Of a DNA stretch of 64,000 nt, positions 9,454 to 18,656 are shown in pieces (position 1 is the first letter of the stretch; every line of letters starts with the position of its first letter). The notes under the pieces were generated by a model. That model was not told the DNA's origin, made no database searches, and worked only from the letters and a program-made list of their open reading frames with translations. Source of the DNA: Pleomorphovibrio marinus (lineage in GTDB: Bacteria; Bacteroidota; Bacteroidia; Cytophagales; Cyclobacteriaceae); the NCBI RefSeq assembly GCF_003347495.1, contig NZ_QCXY01000003.1, forward strand, positions 62,001 through 126,000, in the 5' to 3' direction. The translations under genes were made by a program, and so were the position numbers.

Positions 9454-9786
9454 GAGTTAATGGTTTGGTTGCAAATTTGAAAATCATTTTAGTTGAGATC
9501 CACTCCTATTCTATGCATTTCTACTCTTCAATCAACTACAGGTAAAGGTATTAACCCTACAAACGTCCGGCATGGTACGTTTAAGACATTTTTCAGGGTG
9601 GATTACGGCAGGAAAAAAATTTTCTTGTATCATATAGGAAGGAAACCATTTTTTAGTCGCTAAATAAGTGAAAACTCGCTCACATAAAGATGTGATTATC
9701 ACCTTGAATATCAATTCTCCCGCAACCAATGCTCCTGATTTGCCATCAGGGAAGTAAACATTCCTATTTTAATAAACAGTCACGAA
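9454..9786. other. Intergenic region without recognised gene
   Basis: Divergent spacer of about 330 bp between the VOC gene and the beta-helix lipoprotein. A 65-codon minus-strand frame is present but has no recognisable domain, and its cysteine-rich end looks like chance coding. It presumably holds the promoters for both flanking genes. Confidence 0.4.
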
Positions 9787-11844
9787 ATGATATCAATCAA
9801 CAAACTAATCTTGGCTATGTGTTTACTGGTAGCCATTTTCTCCTGTAAAGAAGACGACGGTTCCCCAAACCTGGGCAACAAGTTAATTGCCAACGCTGGC
9901 ATGGATAGAGAGGTGCCCCTGGGCGAAGCGGTAGAATTGGATGGCTCAGGTTCCAAAGACGGGAACAACAAGTCCTTTTCCTTTCTGTGGACGCTCAAAT
10001 CCAAACCCGAGAACAGCAATGCGGCTTTAACAAAGGCCATTGAAATGAAGCCATTAATTACCCCGGATCAGCTGGGTGTCTATGAGATCGAACTGAAAAT
10101 TGCCAATGAAACCGGGGAAAGTAAAGCCACGGTAAAGCTTACTGCTGTGGAAGATAGTCAAGGAGGGACCGTGATACTTGACCGGGATATCCTCCAAAAC
10201 AGGGTGTTAGTGGATATCCACGAAGACCCATCAATCCCGGACTACCTGGTGACGGTAAACCTTGGCGTCAAGGCAGCCTTGACCGTACAGCCAGGAGTGG
10301 TCATCGCATTTGAGGAGAAAAAAAGCTTGAAGGTGTTCGAGGAAGGGACTATAATTGCAAAAGGTTCACCTGATAAAAAAATCCAATTTATTGGAAAATT
10401 GCCGAACAAAGGCTATTGGGCCGGTATCATATCTCAGTCCAGCAACCCGTTAAATATCCTTGAACATGTCGAGGTGAGTGATGCGGGCAGTAATACCATC
10501 TATCCTGTACCTCAGGCCACGGCCCTTAGTCTCACCCACAATGCCTATCTCAATATTTCCCATACCACCATCCATCGCTCCCAAGGCCACGGCATTTGGA
10601 TAAACCAAACAGCCAATTTTGATTTTGGCAACAACGTTTTCAGGGAAAATGATGGCATCAACCTACTAGTGCCAATAAGTAAGGCCCATAAGGTGGACAG
10701 TGAATCGCATTTTGAAACAAACAATGCAGCCAACAATGTCATCGAACTCGTAGGAAATGTGTTGGATCTGGATGTCCATGTAACTTGGAACAAACTCGGC
10801 CAAAACACAAAATATAGGGTCAAAGAAGACGTGGTGGTTAAGTCCGACCTTAGCTTGTCAAAAGGAGTAAAGCTTGAGGTGGCCCCGAATAAATTCTTAA
10901 GGGTTGATGGCTCCCTCCATGCGAAGGGAAGCCAAGATGATCCTATTATTGTTAACGTATGGCCTTCCGGGGGAGAAAAATGGGGTGGCTTGGTAGTACA
11001 TTCCGGCAGTGACCAAAACCGCTTGGAATGGGTGGAAATCAGAAACGCCGGCAACAACCAAAGAGGGTATGGAATGGACAAGAGCGCCGCAGTAGGAATA
11101 GACAACGCAGGAGATGGTGGAAAACTCCATTTGGCAAACACAAAGATTATAGGAAGCAATTCCTATGGCCTCTATATTGAGCCGGGTGCGCATTTAGGAG
11201 ATTGCGTCAACCTCACCTTTACAGGCATTAAGGGAAGAACGATTGCCCTTCCCGCGTCCCTGGTAAGCAGGCTAAATGAAGCTGATTTGGTGTTTTCCCA
11301 AAATCAATTGCCATCTGTAGAGATTTTAGGGTTCTCCCTTCAAGCCACTCAAGAAACCGTGTGGGCACCACTTCCTGATGGGATACCCTTCTTTATCCCC
11401 AACCAGCTTGATGTAATATCGGGGTTGAAATTGTTGCCAGGTGTTACACTTGAATTCACACAACATGCCATGTTAGCCATCCTCCAAAATGGTTATTTGG
11501 AGGCCATAGGTACGGCTCAAAAAAAGATAACCTTTAAAGGCGCTGAAGATCAGAAAGGGTTTTGGAGAGGGGTGATATTTAAGTCTTCCAGTGACCAAAA
11601 CATCATGGAACATACACTAATTGCAGGAGCTGGAGGCCAGGCATTACCCTGGTCTGGGGGGAGAAGTGCCAGTATTGGGGTTTTCCCTGGTGGTGCGGGT
11701 TTGCAGTTAAAAAACAGCAAAATTACCAAGGGTGGAGGTTGGGGCATTTTGGTAGATACCAGTTTTGGTGCCCATATTAACCCGGACGCGGAAAGCCTCA
11801 ATCTGTTTGAGGACATAAGCAACGGGAAAATCATTCACCTTTAA
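9787..11844 (+). CDS. PKD-like plus three-repeat beta-helix surface lipoprotein
   Basis: A 685-residue lipoprotein (hydrophobic leader ending at IFSCKEDD). Residues about 35-120 form a PKD/REJ-like Ig domain (ANAGMDREVPLGEAVELDGS, then SFLWTLKSKP). The remainder consists of three related units of roughly 180 residues, each containing an AKGSPDKKI / AKGSQDDPI / AIGTAQKKI element, a tryptophan-centred GYWAGII / KWGGLVV / FWRGVIF strand, and an HVEVSDAGSN / WVEIRNAGNN-like turn. This is the pattern of right-handed parallel beta-helix proteins. It is probably a cell-surface binding or structural protein; no catalytic site is evident. It is followed by a strong hairpin terminator and appears monocistronic. 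Confidence 0.75.
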   Translation: MISINKLILAMCLLVAIFSCKEDDGSPNLGNKLIANAGMDREVPLGEAVELDGSGSKDGNNKSFSFLWTLKSKPENSNAALTKAIEMKPLITPDQLGVYEIELKIANETGESKATVKLTAVEDSQGGTVILDRDILQNRVLVDIHEDPSIPDYLVTVNLGVKAALTVQPGVVIAFEEKKSLKVFEEGTIIAKGSPDKKIQFIGKLPNKGYWAGIISQSSNPLNILEHVEVSDAGSNTIYPVPQATALSLTHNAYLNISHTTIHRSQGHGIWINQTANFDFGNNVFRENDGINLLVPISKAHKVDSESHFETNNAANNVIELVGNVLDLDVHVTWNKLGQNTKYRVKEDVVVKSDLSLSKGVKLEVAPNKFLRVDGSLHAKGSQDDPIIVNVWPSGGEKWGGLVVHSGSDQNRLEWVEIRNAGNNQRGYGMDKSAAVGIDNAGDGGKLHLANTKIIGSNSYGLYIEPGAHLGDCVNLTFTGIKGRTIALPASLVSRLNEADLVFSQNQLPSVEILGFSLQATQETVWAPLPDGIPFFIPNQLDVISGLKLLPGVTLEFTQHAMLAILQNGYLEAIGTAQKKITFKGAEDQKGFWRGVIFKSSSDQNIMEHTLIAGAGGQALPWSGGRSASIGVFPGGAGLQLKNSKITKGGGWGILVDTSFGAHINPDAESLNLFEDISNGKIIHL

Positions 11845-11857
11845 AATTAAACAAATA

Positions 11858-11908
11858 CAAAACCAGCTTTTTGGAGGGGCCTTATGGCTAAAAAAAAAGC
11901 TGGTTTTG
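11858..11908 (+). terminator. Intrinsic terminator after the beta-helix lipoprotein
   Basis: A perfect stem AAACCAGCTTTTT / AAAAAGCTGGTTT with a loop of about 20 bases, followed by GTTTAT. The A-rich other side means it could also act on minus-strand transcription. Confidence 0.75.
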
Positions 11909-12042
11909 TTTATCTATTCGACATCGGATTTCCTTTTTATTTTTCCTATTATCCCAATAAAAAACAGCCCATCTCGCTTCCTAGCAACATGTGGCGATAG
12001 CCCATGAACAGTACATCTCCTCTTTATAAAAACAAAAAATTG

Positions 12043-13074
12043 TTATTGAGATGCTTCGGTTTCTATTGCTCTTTCCACATAATATTCCTGAACCAGGTTA
12101 ATAATTACCACCAGCAACGGAGTGGCGAACAGTACTCCCCAAACCCCTGTCATCAAACCCATCAGCAACTGAAAAAACAATACCAAAGCAGGGGGTAGGG
12201 AAAGCAGCTTCTGGCGAATGAAGGGACCGAAGATCCCGGATTCCACCACCTGAACCAACAGGTACAATCCCACTACCATAAAGGCTACCTGAAAACCAGA
12301 AAGCAAGCCAACCAAAAAGGCAGGAATAATGGCCAGTGCTGGACCGATATTGGGAATAAAGGTCAGGAATCCGGCCATAATTGCTAAAATCAACCACAAG
12401 TCAATCCCCATTATAAATAAGCCAATGGCTGTGGTGAGAAACACAAAAATCATCTCCAGTACAATGGCCCTTAGCCAAACTTTAAGCTTTCCTCCTGTTT
12501 CCCTTAGAAAGTTAAGGGTATTATCGCGTTCCTTTGAGGGTATAAGCAATCCAAATCCCTCTACATACATTGCAGGATTGACCATAAAGAATATCCCAAA
12601 GAAAAGCACTGCATAAAAATCCCCAAAAAAACCAAAAGTGGTCCTGAAAAAGGCTTGGAAATTGTCAATAAAATCGATGTCGTCATTCTCCATATCTTCC
12701 AGCTTATCTACTATTTTTTCTCCAACTATGGTTTCATTCAGTTGGGATTTTAAGTTTTCCACCATGTCTGGAACCTTCTCAGCAAACTCATCATATTGTT
12801 GGCTCACTTGGTTTCCAATCAAAAAGGAGAGGCCTGCATAAAACAGGAAAATCATCAGTACGGATAGGCTGAGGGTTACCCCTCTTTTCCAACCAGTCCA
12901 ATCCTGCAGTTTTACTGAAATGGAATGAAAAAACAAGGAGAATAAAATCCCACCAAAAGCCAGCAAAAATATTGAAAAGGCTAGGGTGAAAATTGAAAAG
13001 AGGGCAACCACAATTACTACCACAAAGGTGACGGTAAGCGTTTTGTGCATCAGAGAACGGGTAGGATGTTGCAT
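12043..13074 (-). CDS. AI-2E family transporter (PerM-like)
   Basis: A 343-residue integral membrane protein of the AI-2E/PerM family. Two to three N-terminal membrane segments are followed by a long soluble loop (about residues 80-150, rich in acid residues), then a C-terminal membrane bundle with the family signature FIPNIGPALAIIPAFLVGL and a final LFATPLLVVII helix. Family members have been linked to autoinducer-2 export or to Na+/H+ antiport; which applies here cannot be decided. It is convergent with the preceding lipoprotein and separated from the next locus by more than 200 bp. Confidence 0.9.
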   Translation of the reverse strand: MQHPTRSLMHKTLTVTFVVVIVVALFSIFTLAFSIFLLAFGGILFSLFFHSISVKLQDWTGWKRGVTLSLSVLMIFLFYAGLSFLIGNQVSQQYDEFAEKVPDMVENLKSQLNETIVGEKIVDKLEDMENDDIDFIDNFQAFFRTTFGFFGDFYAVLFFGIFFMVNPAMYVEGFGLLIPSKERDNTLNFLRETGGKLKVWLRAIVLEMIFVFLTTAIGLFIMGIDLWLILAIMAGFLTFIPNIGPALAIIPAFLVGLLSGFQVAFMVVGLYLLVQVVESGIFGPFIRQKLLSLPPALVLFFQLLMGLMTGVWGVLFATPLLVVIINLVQEYYVERAIETEASQ

Positions 13075-13218
13075 TCAATAGTGATAAAATGAAATCTTAC
13101 ATTGATTTTATGATATACTACAAGGATAAAGCCAAACCATAAGTCCTGCTATAAAAGAATGAACCATGAACCACTTTTCCTGGACATCCACCGCTAGCTT
13201 GTAGCTATAATAATAAAA

Positions 13219-13260
13219 AACTAAAAAGGAAGCTATCCTAATGGATAGCTTCCCTTTTGG
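13219..13260 (-). terminator. Terminator of the first SusC/SusD operon
   Basis: A near-perfect hairpin (AAGGAAGCTATCC / GGATAGCTTCCCTT, four-base loop) lies 30 bp past the susD stop. Read on the minus strand it is followed by TTTTTAGTTTTTT. Confidence 0.8.
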
Positions 13261-13289
13261 TTACTAAAGCATTTTAATCGCAATGACTA

Positions 13290-15092
13290 TTAATACAAAG
13301 GATTTTGAACTAATTGAAAGTTTCGGTTCATTTCATCCAATTTAATGGGAAGCAGATAGGCCCTGTCCTGCCAAGACCTGTCCTGTACTTCAATTACTGT
13401 ATAGGTAGGGTTTTCGGCAGTGGTATTATCGGCTTGGAGTTCATACCTTACTCTTACTCCCTGGGCATTTCCGTACACCTCTGGTGCGATCATCCATCTT
13501 CTGACATCGAAATACCTATGGTCTTCATACGCAAGTTCCACCCTTCTCTCATTCCTATAACGTTGTTTTAGTGCTTCACCGGAATCCGCTATTGCAGGCA
13601 TACCTGCTCTTTCACGTACCATATTGATATATGTTCTTGCCTCAGCCTCCTCACCAAGTTCTATACATGCCTCTGCATAATTCAATAAAACCTCGGTGTA
13701 CCTCATGATCCTCCATGGAACCTCCTGCCTGAAATATTGGTGATCCACATTTGGGTCAATAAATTTCCTCAGGTAGTAACCTGTATAGGTTCCATTCCAA
13801 TCTTCAATAGGACCCTGGCGGGTATCCAGTCCATTTTGAACATTGACTTGTCCTGTAGAAGAGTTATACCTTTCCCATTGCCCAACTTGAATGATTCCTA
13901 ATGGGTCGGAATCCCTAAGATTCTCTGGTCTTTGCCTCCACCTAGCTCCTTCATAAAGAAAAGTGGCATAAAACCTGGGGTCCCGGTTACTGTATGGCTC
14001 TGCTGCATGTTGTGGGTTGCTCCAATCAAACCTGGAACCATCCGCCATTTCAAAATCATCAGCCAATTGACCAACAGGGGTATTACCTCCCCAATTGTGA
14101 TATCCATTTGGACCGTTGAAGAGACCTGGGTCTCCTATATCCCAATCCTCCTGAACCCTCTGGAGCATGTACCGCACATAAATATCCTCCGAAGTTTCCT
14201 TTGCAGTAAACACCTCTCCAAAGTTTTCCCAATCTTCTCCACCCCCGTTGTGCAGCGAATACTGCCCAAGGTCTATCACAGCTTTGGCCGCATCTTTGGC
14301 TGCTCGCCACCGGCTCATCTGGTCCCCACCGGTATGGCTGATCAATTCAGGGTTACTGAAACCCTGGGCCCAAGATGGGTTATGGTAAAGGTCGCTTGCG
14401 GCATATAGTAAAGTTCTAGCCTTTAGCGCCAAAGCTGCACCTTTGGTGGCCCGCCCCATTTGATCCCCAAAATGTTGTAGCGGTAGCAACTCTGCGGCCT
14501 TGTCCAGTTCCTCCACGACAAAATCTACCACTTGGGAATAATTGGTTCTAGGTTGCTCATAGTCTTCGCCTAACCCGAAAGCTTCAGTAATCAATGGTAC
14601 TCCTCCATACACCGACAATAAGTTGTGATAAATAAAGCCCCTGAGGAAATGTACTTCTCCTATAAGCCGGTCTCTGAAAGATTCATCAGGAAAGTCCGCT
14701 TCATGGATTTTATCCATAAAGATATTACAGTTCCTCAATTGCCGGTAACTGTTTGTCCAATTGATCTGTTGGTATCTTCTACCAGTCCAAAAATTCTCAT
14801 CCCAAACCCCCAGATAGCTGGGGTTGATCAAACTTTTGGTCGCATTACTCGTTTCCCAGTCCCATACTGCCATGGATTCATCCACCAGACTGGACATCAT
14901 TAAAGCATGAAACCCATGAGGGATGGCAAAATATATGTTGTTGACGAAAGTCTCTATCAGATTAGGATCATTCCATACTGCATCTTCTGCAAACTGATCC
15001 AAAGGTTGCCTATCCAAATATTCCTCGCTGCATGAGCTCAGCCATACCAATAAGGCAAGAAAACTAGATATTATATAGTTGCTTTTTTTCAT
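13290..15092 (-). CDS. susD: SusD/RagB-family glycan-binding lipoprotein (locus 1)
   Basis: A 600-residue outer-membrane lipoprotein: lipobox in WLSSCSEEYLD, the N-terminal YLDRQPLDQ block, TPR-like SusD helices (LIGEVHFLRGFIYHNLLSVYG) and the conserved C-terminal blocks RYTEVLLNYAEACIELG and RRVELAYEDHRYFDVRRW. SusD proteins bind glycan at the cell surface and form the lid of the SusC pore. The gene starts four bases after the susC stop. No glycoside hydrolase accompanies this pair, so the transported ligand is unknown. Confidence 0.95.
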   Translation of the reverse strand: MKKSNYIISSFLALLVWLSSCSEEYLDRQPLDQFAEDAVWNDPNLIETFVNNIYFAIPHGFHALMMSSLVDESMAVWDWETSNATKSLINPSYLGVWDENFWTGRRYQQINWTNSYRQLRNCNIFMDKIHEADFPDESFRDRLIGEVHFLRGFIYHNLLSVYGGVPLITEAFGLGEDYEQPRTNYSQVVDFVVEELDKAAELLPLQHFGDQMGRATKGAALALKARTLLYAASDLYHNPSWAQGFSNPELISHTGGDQMSRWRAAKDAAKAVIDLGQYSLHNGGGEDWENFGEVFTAKETSEDIYVRYMLQRVQEDWDIGDPGLFNGPNGYHNWGGNTPVGQLADDFEMADGSRFDWSNPQHAAEPYSNRDPRFYATFLYEGARWRQRPENLRDSDPLGIIQVGQWERYNSSTGQVNVQNGLDTRQGPIEDWNGTYTGYYLRKFIDPNVDHQYFRQEVPWRIMRYTEVLLNYAEACIELGEEAEARTYINMVRERAGMPAIADSGEALKQRYRNERRVELAYEDHRYFDVRRWMIAPEVYGNAQGVRVRYELQADNTTAENPTYTVIEVQDRSWQDRAYLLPIKLDEMNRNFQLVQNPLY

Positions 15093-15096
15093 TGTC

Positions 15097-18000
15097 TTAG
15101 AAGGTTAAGGTCAAACCAGTATTTATCACACGCTGCAAAGGGTAACTTTGCCCACTAGCGCTGTCTGATTCCGGATCAAAATTCCTCAAATCCGGAGCAT
15201 AAGTAAGCAGATTAAACCCACTTACATACATCCTGAAATTTTGAAGGCCTAGTTTCTCGGAGACAAAAGAAGGAAGGTTGTAACCCAGCTCCAGGTTTTT
15301 TAGCCTAATATAATCTGTGCTGTGCAGCCAAAAGGTGTTTCTTTGGTTCATCCAATATTCATCCGATCTGTTAAAAGTCCTTGGATAGTTGGCATTAGGG
15401 TTATCGGGAGTCCATCTGTTTTCTGCAAAATCCCTGAGAAAGTTTCCAATTTCCCCGGATTCTGTATTCACATATCGAACTGCTCCTGCGGCTCCCTGAA
15501 CCAAAATGGCAAGATCAAACCCTCTCCATTGGGCACTTAGATTTAAGCCGCCGGTGAACCTGGGTATATTGTTTCTGTCATTTCTTACCATATCATTGGC
15601 ATCGATCACGCCGTCCCCATTTACATCAGCGAAAATGATGTCACCGGGTCTGGCACCTGGCCAATTTGGGGTATTATCAATTTGCTCTTGATCCCGGAAT
15701 ATCCCAACAGCCTGATAGTAGAGATCCTGGTTTGGGTTAAAGGGATTGGATGGAATAGGTCTACCGGTAGTTTGTTGGTATTCCGGTGCTCCCGGGGATT
15801 CATCCCAAAACTCCACTCTGTTGTAAGCATAACCAGCATTTGCGGAAATTTGATAGGTAAAATTCCCTGCATTCCCGTTATACGTTGTTATAAAATCAAA
15901 TCCCCTATTGGAAACTTCCCCAATATTCTCTCTAGGCAAAGTAAGCCCGGTAGAGGCTGGTATAGAAGCATTCCTCCACCAGAGAATCTGTGACCTATAG
16001 TTATAAAAGAAGTCGGCTTCCATGGTCAACCTACTGTTGAAAAAGCCCAGCTCAATACCCGCATTGTACTGATCTGCCACCTCCCAGGTCACATTTGGAT
16101 TGGGAATTCGCAATTCCCTTAAGGCCTGGTGTTCTTGATCCACCCCGAAAATATAGGGTATATTGCCAAATCCATAAGAAGCCATGTACTGCCATTCGTC
16201 TATTCGGTCATTGCCAGTTTGGCCATACGAGGCTCTGATTTTGAAGTGGTCTGCATTGGGCATGGCCGACTTCCAAAAATCCTCCTCAGAAATCCTCCAC
16301 CCTACAGAAATGCCAGGGAAGAACCCAAACCGACTACCTTGTGGAAATATGTAAGAGCCATCATATCTCCAAACGAATTCGGCCAAATATTTACCCCCGT
16401 ATTCATAATTGAAACGCCCAAAATAATTGAGTCGGGCATTTTGATAAGCAGATCCACTGTTGTCCCGCTCGGCGTTGCCTCCCGCAAACATCTGATCCAC
16501 AGCAGTAGAAACAAAGAATCGTCGAAATGCACTTAAACTGTTTCCAAATCCTGTCCTTGATTCAATACCCACCATTAATCGCATGGCGTGGTTCTCGTCG
16601 AAATCCTTGTTATAATTCAACATCCCATTGACCAATACCTCTCTACCGGTACCCATATTCTCACTCAACCTAGGGTCATTGAAACCTCTTTGTCCCCTGA
16701 CCAGCTCTGGGGTACCGTCAGGCGTGTAGGTGTTGCCGTCCCAGCTGTACAAAAACCAAGGAGTCTCAAAGCGCTTTTGCGTGGTAAAGGTTTGGTCAAA
16801 GCCCACATTACCGTTGAATGAAAGACCTTCAATCCAGGGATTATCCATATTCAGCCTCAAGGTGGTTTGAAGGTTATAAAGGTTGCTCTCATCGTATCCG
16901 GTGGCATCGGTGGTGATGATGGCCGGGTTGTCCCCGTATTCAATATCAGGACCGGGGCTGCCATCAGGCCAATAAGCATGCATATTTGGTTTTCCTCTCA
17001 TTATCATCCTGAAGATATTCCCTGCAGAGCGGGTGGGAAAGTTCCTCTTCTCCTGCCTCCCGGCAATATCGAAGCCTATTTTCACGTAATCATTGATTTT
17101 TCCATCAAGGTTACTCCGGAAATCATATTGATCATACCTAGTGGCACTGTTATAATAATAGCCATCCTGGCCCTTTGCACCTAGCATCAAAAAATAATTG
17201 ATACTTTCAGTTCCTCCTGAGGCAGTCAGGGTATGATAGGATTGTGGTGCCCAAGGCCGAAGAACCTCACCAAACCAATCGGTGTCCGGGTGATGCCAGG
17301 GGTCGGTTCCTTGCCTAAAGTCATCGATTTCCTGCTCAGTAAACCTGGGCTGACGGTTCCTATACATGTCTATTTCATTGAGCATGGTCAAGTACTGCTC
17401 CGCATTAGCCATTTCCGGCAATACAGTAGGTTGATTCCAGCCGAAATTTGAATTTAACTCTATGACTGGTTTACCAGTTTTTCCCCGCTTGGTAGTTATA
17501 AGTATGACTCCATTGGCCGCCTGCGCACCATAAATAGCGGCAGAAGCATCTTTCAAAACGGTAATACTTTCCACACTATTAGGATCAATCCTAGAAAGGG
17601 ACCTACCAGGTATGCCATCCACGACCACCAAGGCAGTATTATTCCCCAAGGTGTTCGTGCCTCTTATCCGAATCATGGAATCATCATTTCCTGGCTCCCC
17701 ACTTCTTGTGACAGAGCTTAGACCAGGCAGTCTTCCCACAAGGCTGTTACTCACATTGGTCACCGGCGCAGTCCTTATCTCTTCTCCTTTTACCGAGGAT
17801 ACCGAACCGGTGAAAGTGACTTTTCGCTGCTCCCCGTACCCCACTACGACTACTTCCTCCAAGGAGCGGGAATCCATGATCATCCTCACGCTAAGGGTAG
17901 TAGCGGAACCCACAATAATTCTTTGAGTTTCAAAGCCCACAAAGGAGAATACCAATACTTCTCCTTCATCTGCGTCTATGGAGAACCTGCCCTCTATATC

Positions 18001-18507
18001 CGTAACTGTCCCACCTGTAGTGCCTTCGATAATCACTGTAGCACCGGGTAATGGCTCCCCATCCTCATCGGTAACTACACCTGTCACAGTTGCCATTGCC
18101 TCGATGGATTCGTTTGCGACCATCTCAACGGAAGCACCTGAACCCCCTTCTAATTTTCTTACGTGAATGTTCTGATTTACCTGTCTAAATTGCAGCCCTG
18201 TTTGCGCAGAAAGGTTTTGTAATAACTCATATACACTTGCTTTTTGCCCGTTTAATGAAACCCTTTCCATGCTTGCCATTTCCTCCGGGGTATAGACAAA
18301 GTGAAACCCAGAGGCCCTTTCAATTTTTGAAAAAGCTTCTTCGATAGCTGTTTCTTGGATATTGACGTTGATCAATACCTCCTCTATGTTTTTCTGTTGG
18401 GCCTTGCCATCATTGGCCAAAAGCCAACTCATCGAAAAACACTGTACAATGAATGCGTATAGGCATAGTTTGGTCATACCAAGTACAATAGGTACAAGAT
18501 TTTTCAT
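15097..18507 (-). CDS. susC: SusC/RagA TonB-dependent transporter with STN domain (locus 1)
   Basis: A 1136-residue TonB-linked outer-membrane transporter. After the signal sequence there is an STN domain (about residues 45-110, IERASGFHFVYTPEEMA..), then a carboxypeptidase-regulatory-like domain (VTGVVTDEDGEPLPGATVII), a TonB-box-like region (LEEVVVVGYGEQRK), the plug (LVVVDGIPGRSL, VLKDASAAIYGAQAANGVI) and a 22-stranded barrel. The STN domain is the hallmark of transporters that signal through a FecR anti-sigma and an ECF sigma; both genes lie directly upstream. Import and regulation of this locus are therefore coupled. Confidence 0.95.
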   Translation of the reverse strand: MKNLVPIVLGMTKLCLYAFIVQCFSMSWLLANDGKAQQKNIEEVLINVNIQETAIEEAFSKIERASGFHFVYTPEEMASMERVSLNGQKASVYELLQNLSAQTGLQFRQVNQNIHVRKLEGGSGASVEMVANESIEAMATVTGVVTDEDGEPLPGATVIIEGTTGGTVTDIEGRFSIDADEGEVLVFSFVGFETQRIIVGSATTLSVRMIMDSRSLEEVVVVGYGEQRKVTFTGSVSSVKGEEIRTAPVTNVSNSLVGRLPGLSSVTRSGEPGNDDSMIRIRGTNTLGNNTALVVVDGIPGRSLSRIDPNSVESITVLKDASAAIYGAQAANGVILITTKRGKTGKPVIELNSNFGWNQPTVLPEMANAEQYLTMLNEIDMYRNRQPRFTEQEIDDFRQGTDPWHHPDTDWFGEVLRPWAPQSYHTLTASGGTESINYFLMLGAKGQDGYYYNSATRYDQYDFRSNLDGKINDYVKIGFDIAGRQEKRNFPTRSAGNIFRMIMRGKPNMHAYWPDGSPGPDIEYGDNPAIITTDATGYDESNLYNLQTTLRLNMDNPWIEGLSFNGNVGFDQTFTTQKRFETPWFLYSWDGNTYTPDGTPELVRGQRGFNDPRLSENMGTGREVLVNGMLNYNKDFDENHAMRLMVGIESRTGFGNSLSAFRRFFVSTAVDQMFAGGNAERDNSGSAYQNARLNYFGRFNYEYGGKYLAEFVWRYDGSYIFPQGSRFGFFPGISVGWRISEEDFWKSAMPNADHFKIRASYGQTGNDRIDEWQYMASYGFGNIPYIFGVDQEHQALRELRIPNPNVTWEVADQYNAGIELGFFNSRLTMEADFFYNYRSQILWWRNASIPASTGLTLPRENIGEVSNRGFDFITTYNGNAGNFTYQISANAGYAYNRVEFWDESPGAPEYQQTTGRPIPSNPFNPNQDLYYQAVGIFRDQEQIDNTPNWPGARPGDIIFADVNGDGVIDANDMVRNDRNNIPRFTGGLNLSAQWRGFDLAILVQGAAGAVRYVNTESGEIGNFLRDFAENRWTPDNPNANYPRTFNRSDEYWMNQRNTFWLHSTDYIRLKNLELGYNLPSFVSEKLGLQNFRMYVSGFNLLTYAPDLRNFDPESDSASGQSYPLQRVINTGLTLTF

Positions 18508-18656
18508 ATCTTTACTCTGTTAAATTAAGTCCTGAAATTGATCGATTTAATTGAACGCCTACCCTGTTTATCCATTTCCACTGGATGGGGTAGTTGATCC
18601 CGGGGATGTTGACGCATCCCGGGGATTTTTTCCATTAGTTTTTCCTCATAGGCAAA
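18508..18656 (-). promoter_or_regulatory. fecR-susC intergenic region with hairpin and paired palindromes
   Basis: The 149-bp gap holds two structures: an inverted repeat CTACCC..TATCCA / TGGATG..GGGTAG at 18559-18593, and two exact copies of the 11-bp near-palindrome ATCCCGGGGAT at 18597-18607 and 18616-18626 (19 bp centre to centre). The copies may pair as an RNA hairpin that lowers read-through, or serve as a protein-binding site ahead of susC. The direct observation is the repeats; the role is inference. Confidence 0.5.

Noticed and set aside
9532-9729. 65-codon minus-strand frame between the VOC gene and the beta-helix lipoprotein
   Set aside because: No domain, odd Cys-rich end, no partner gene; treated as non-coding.
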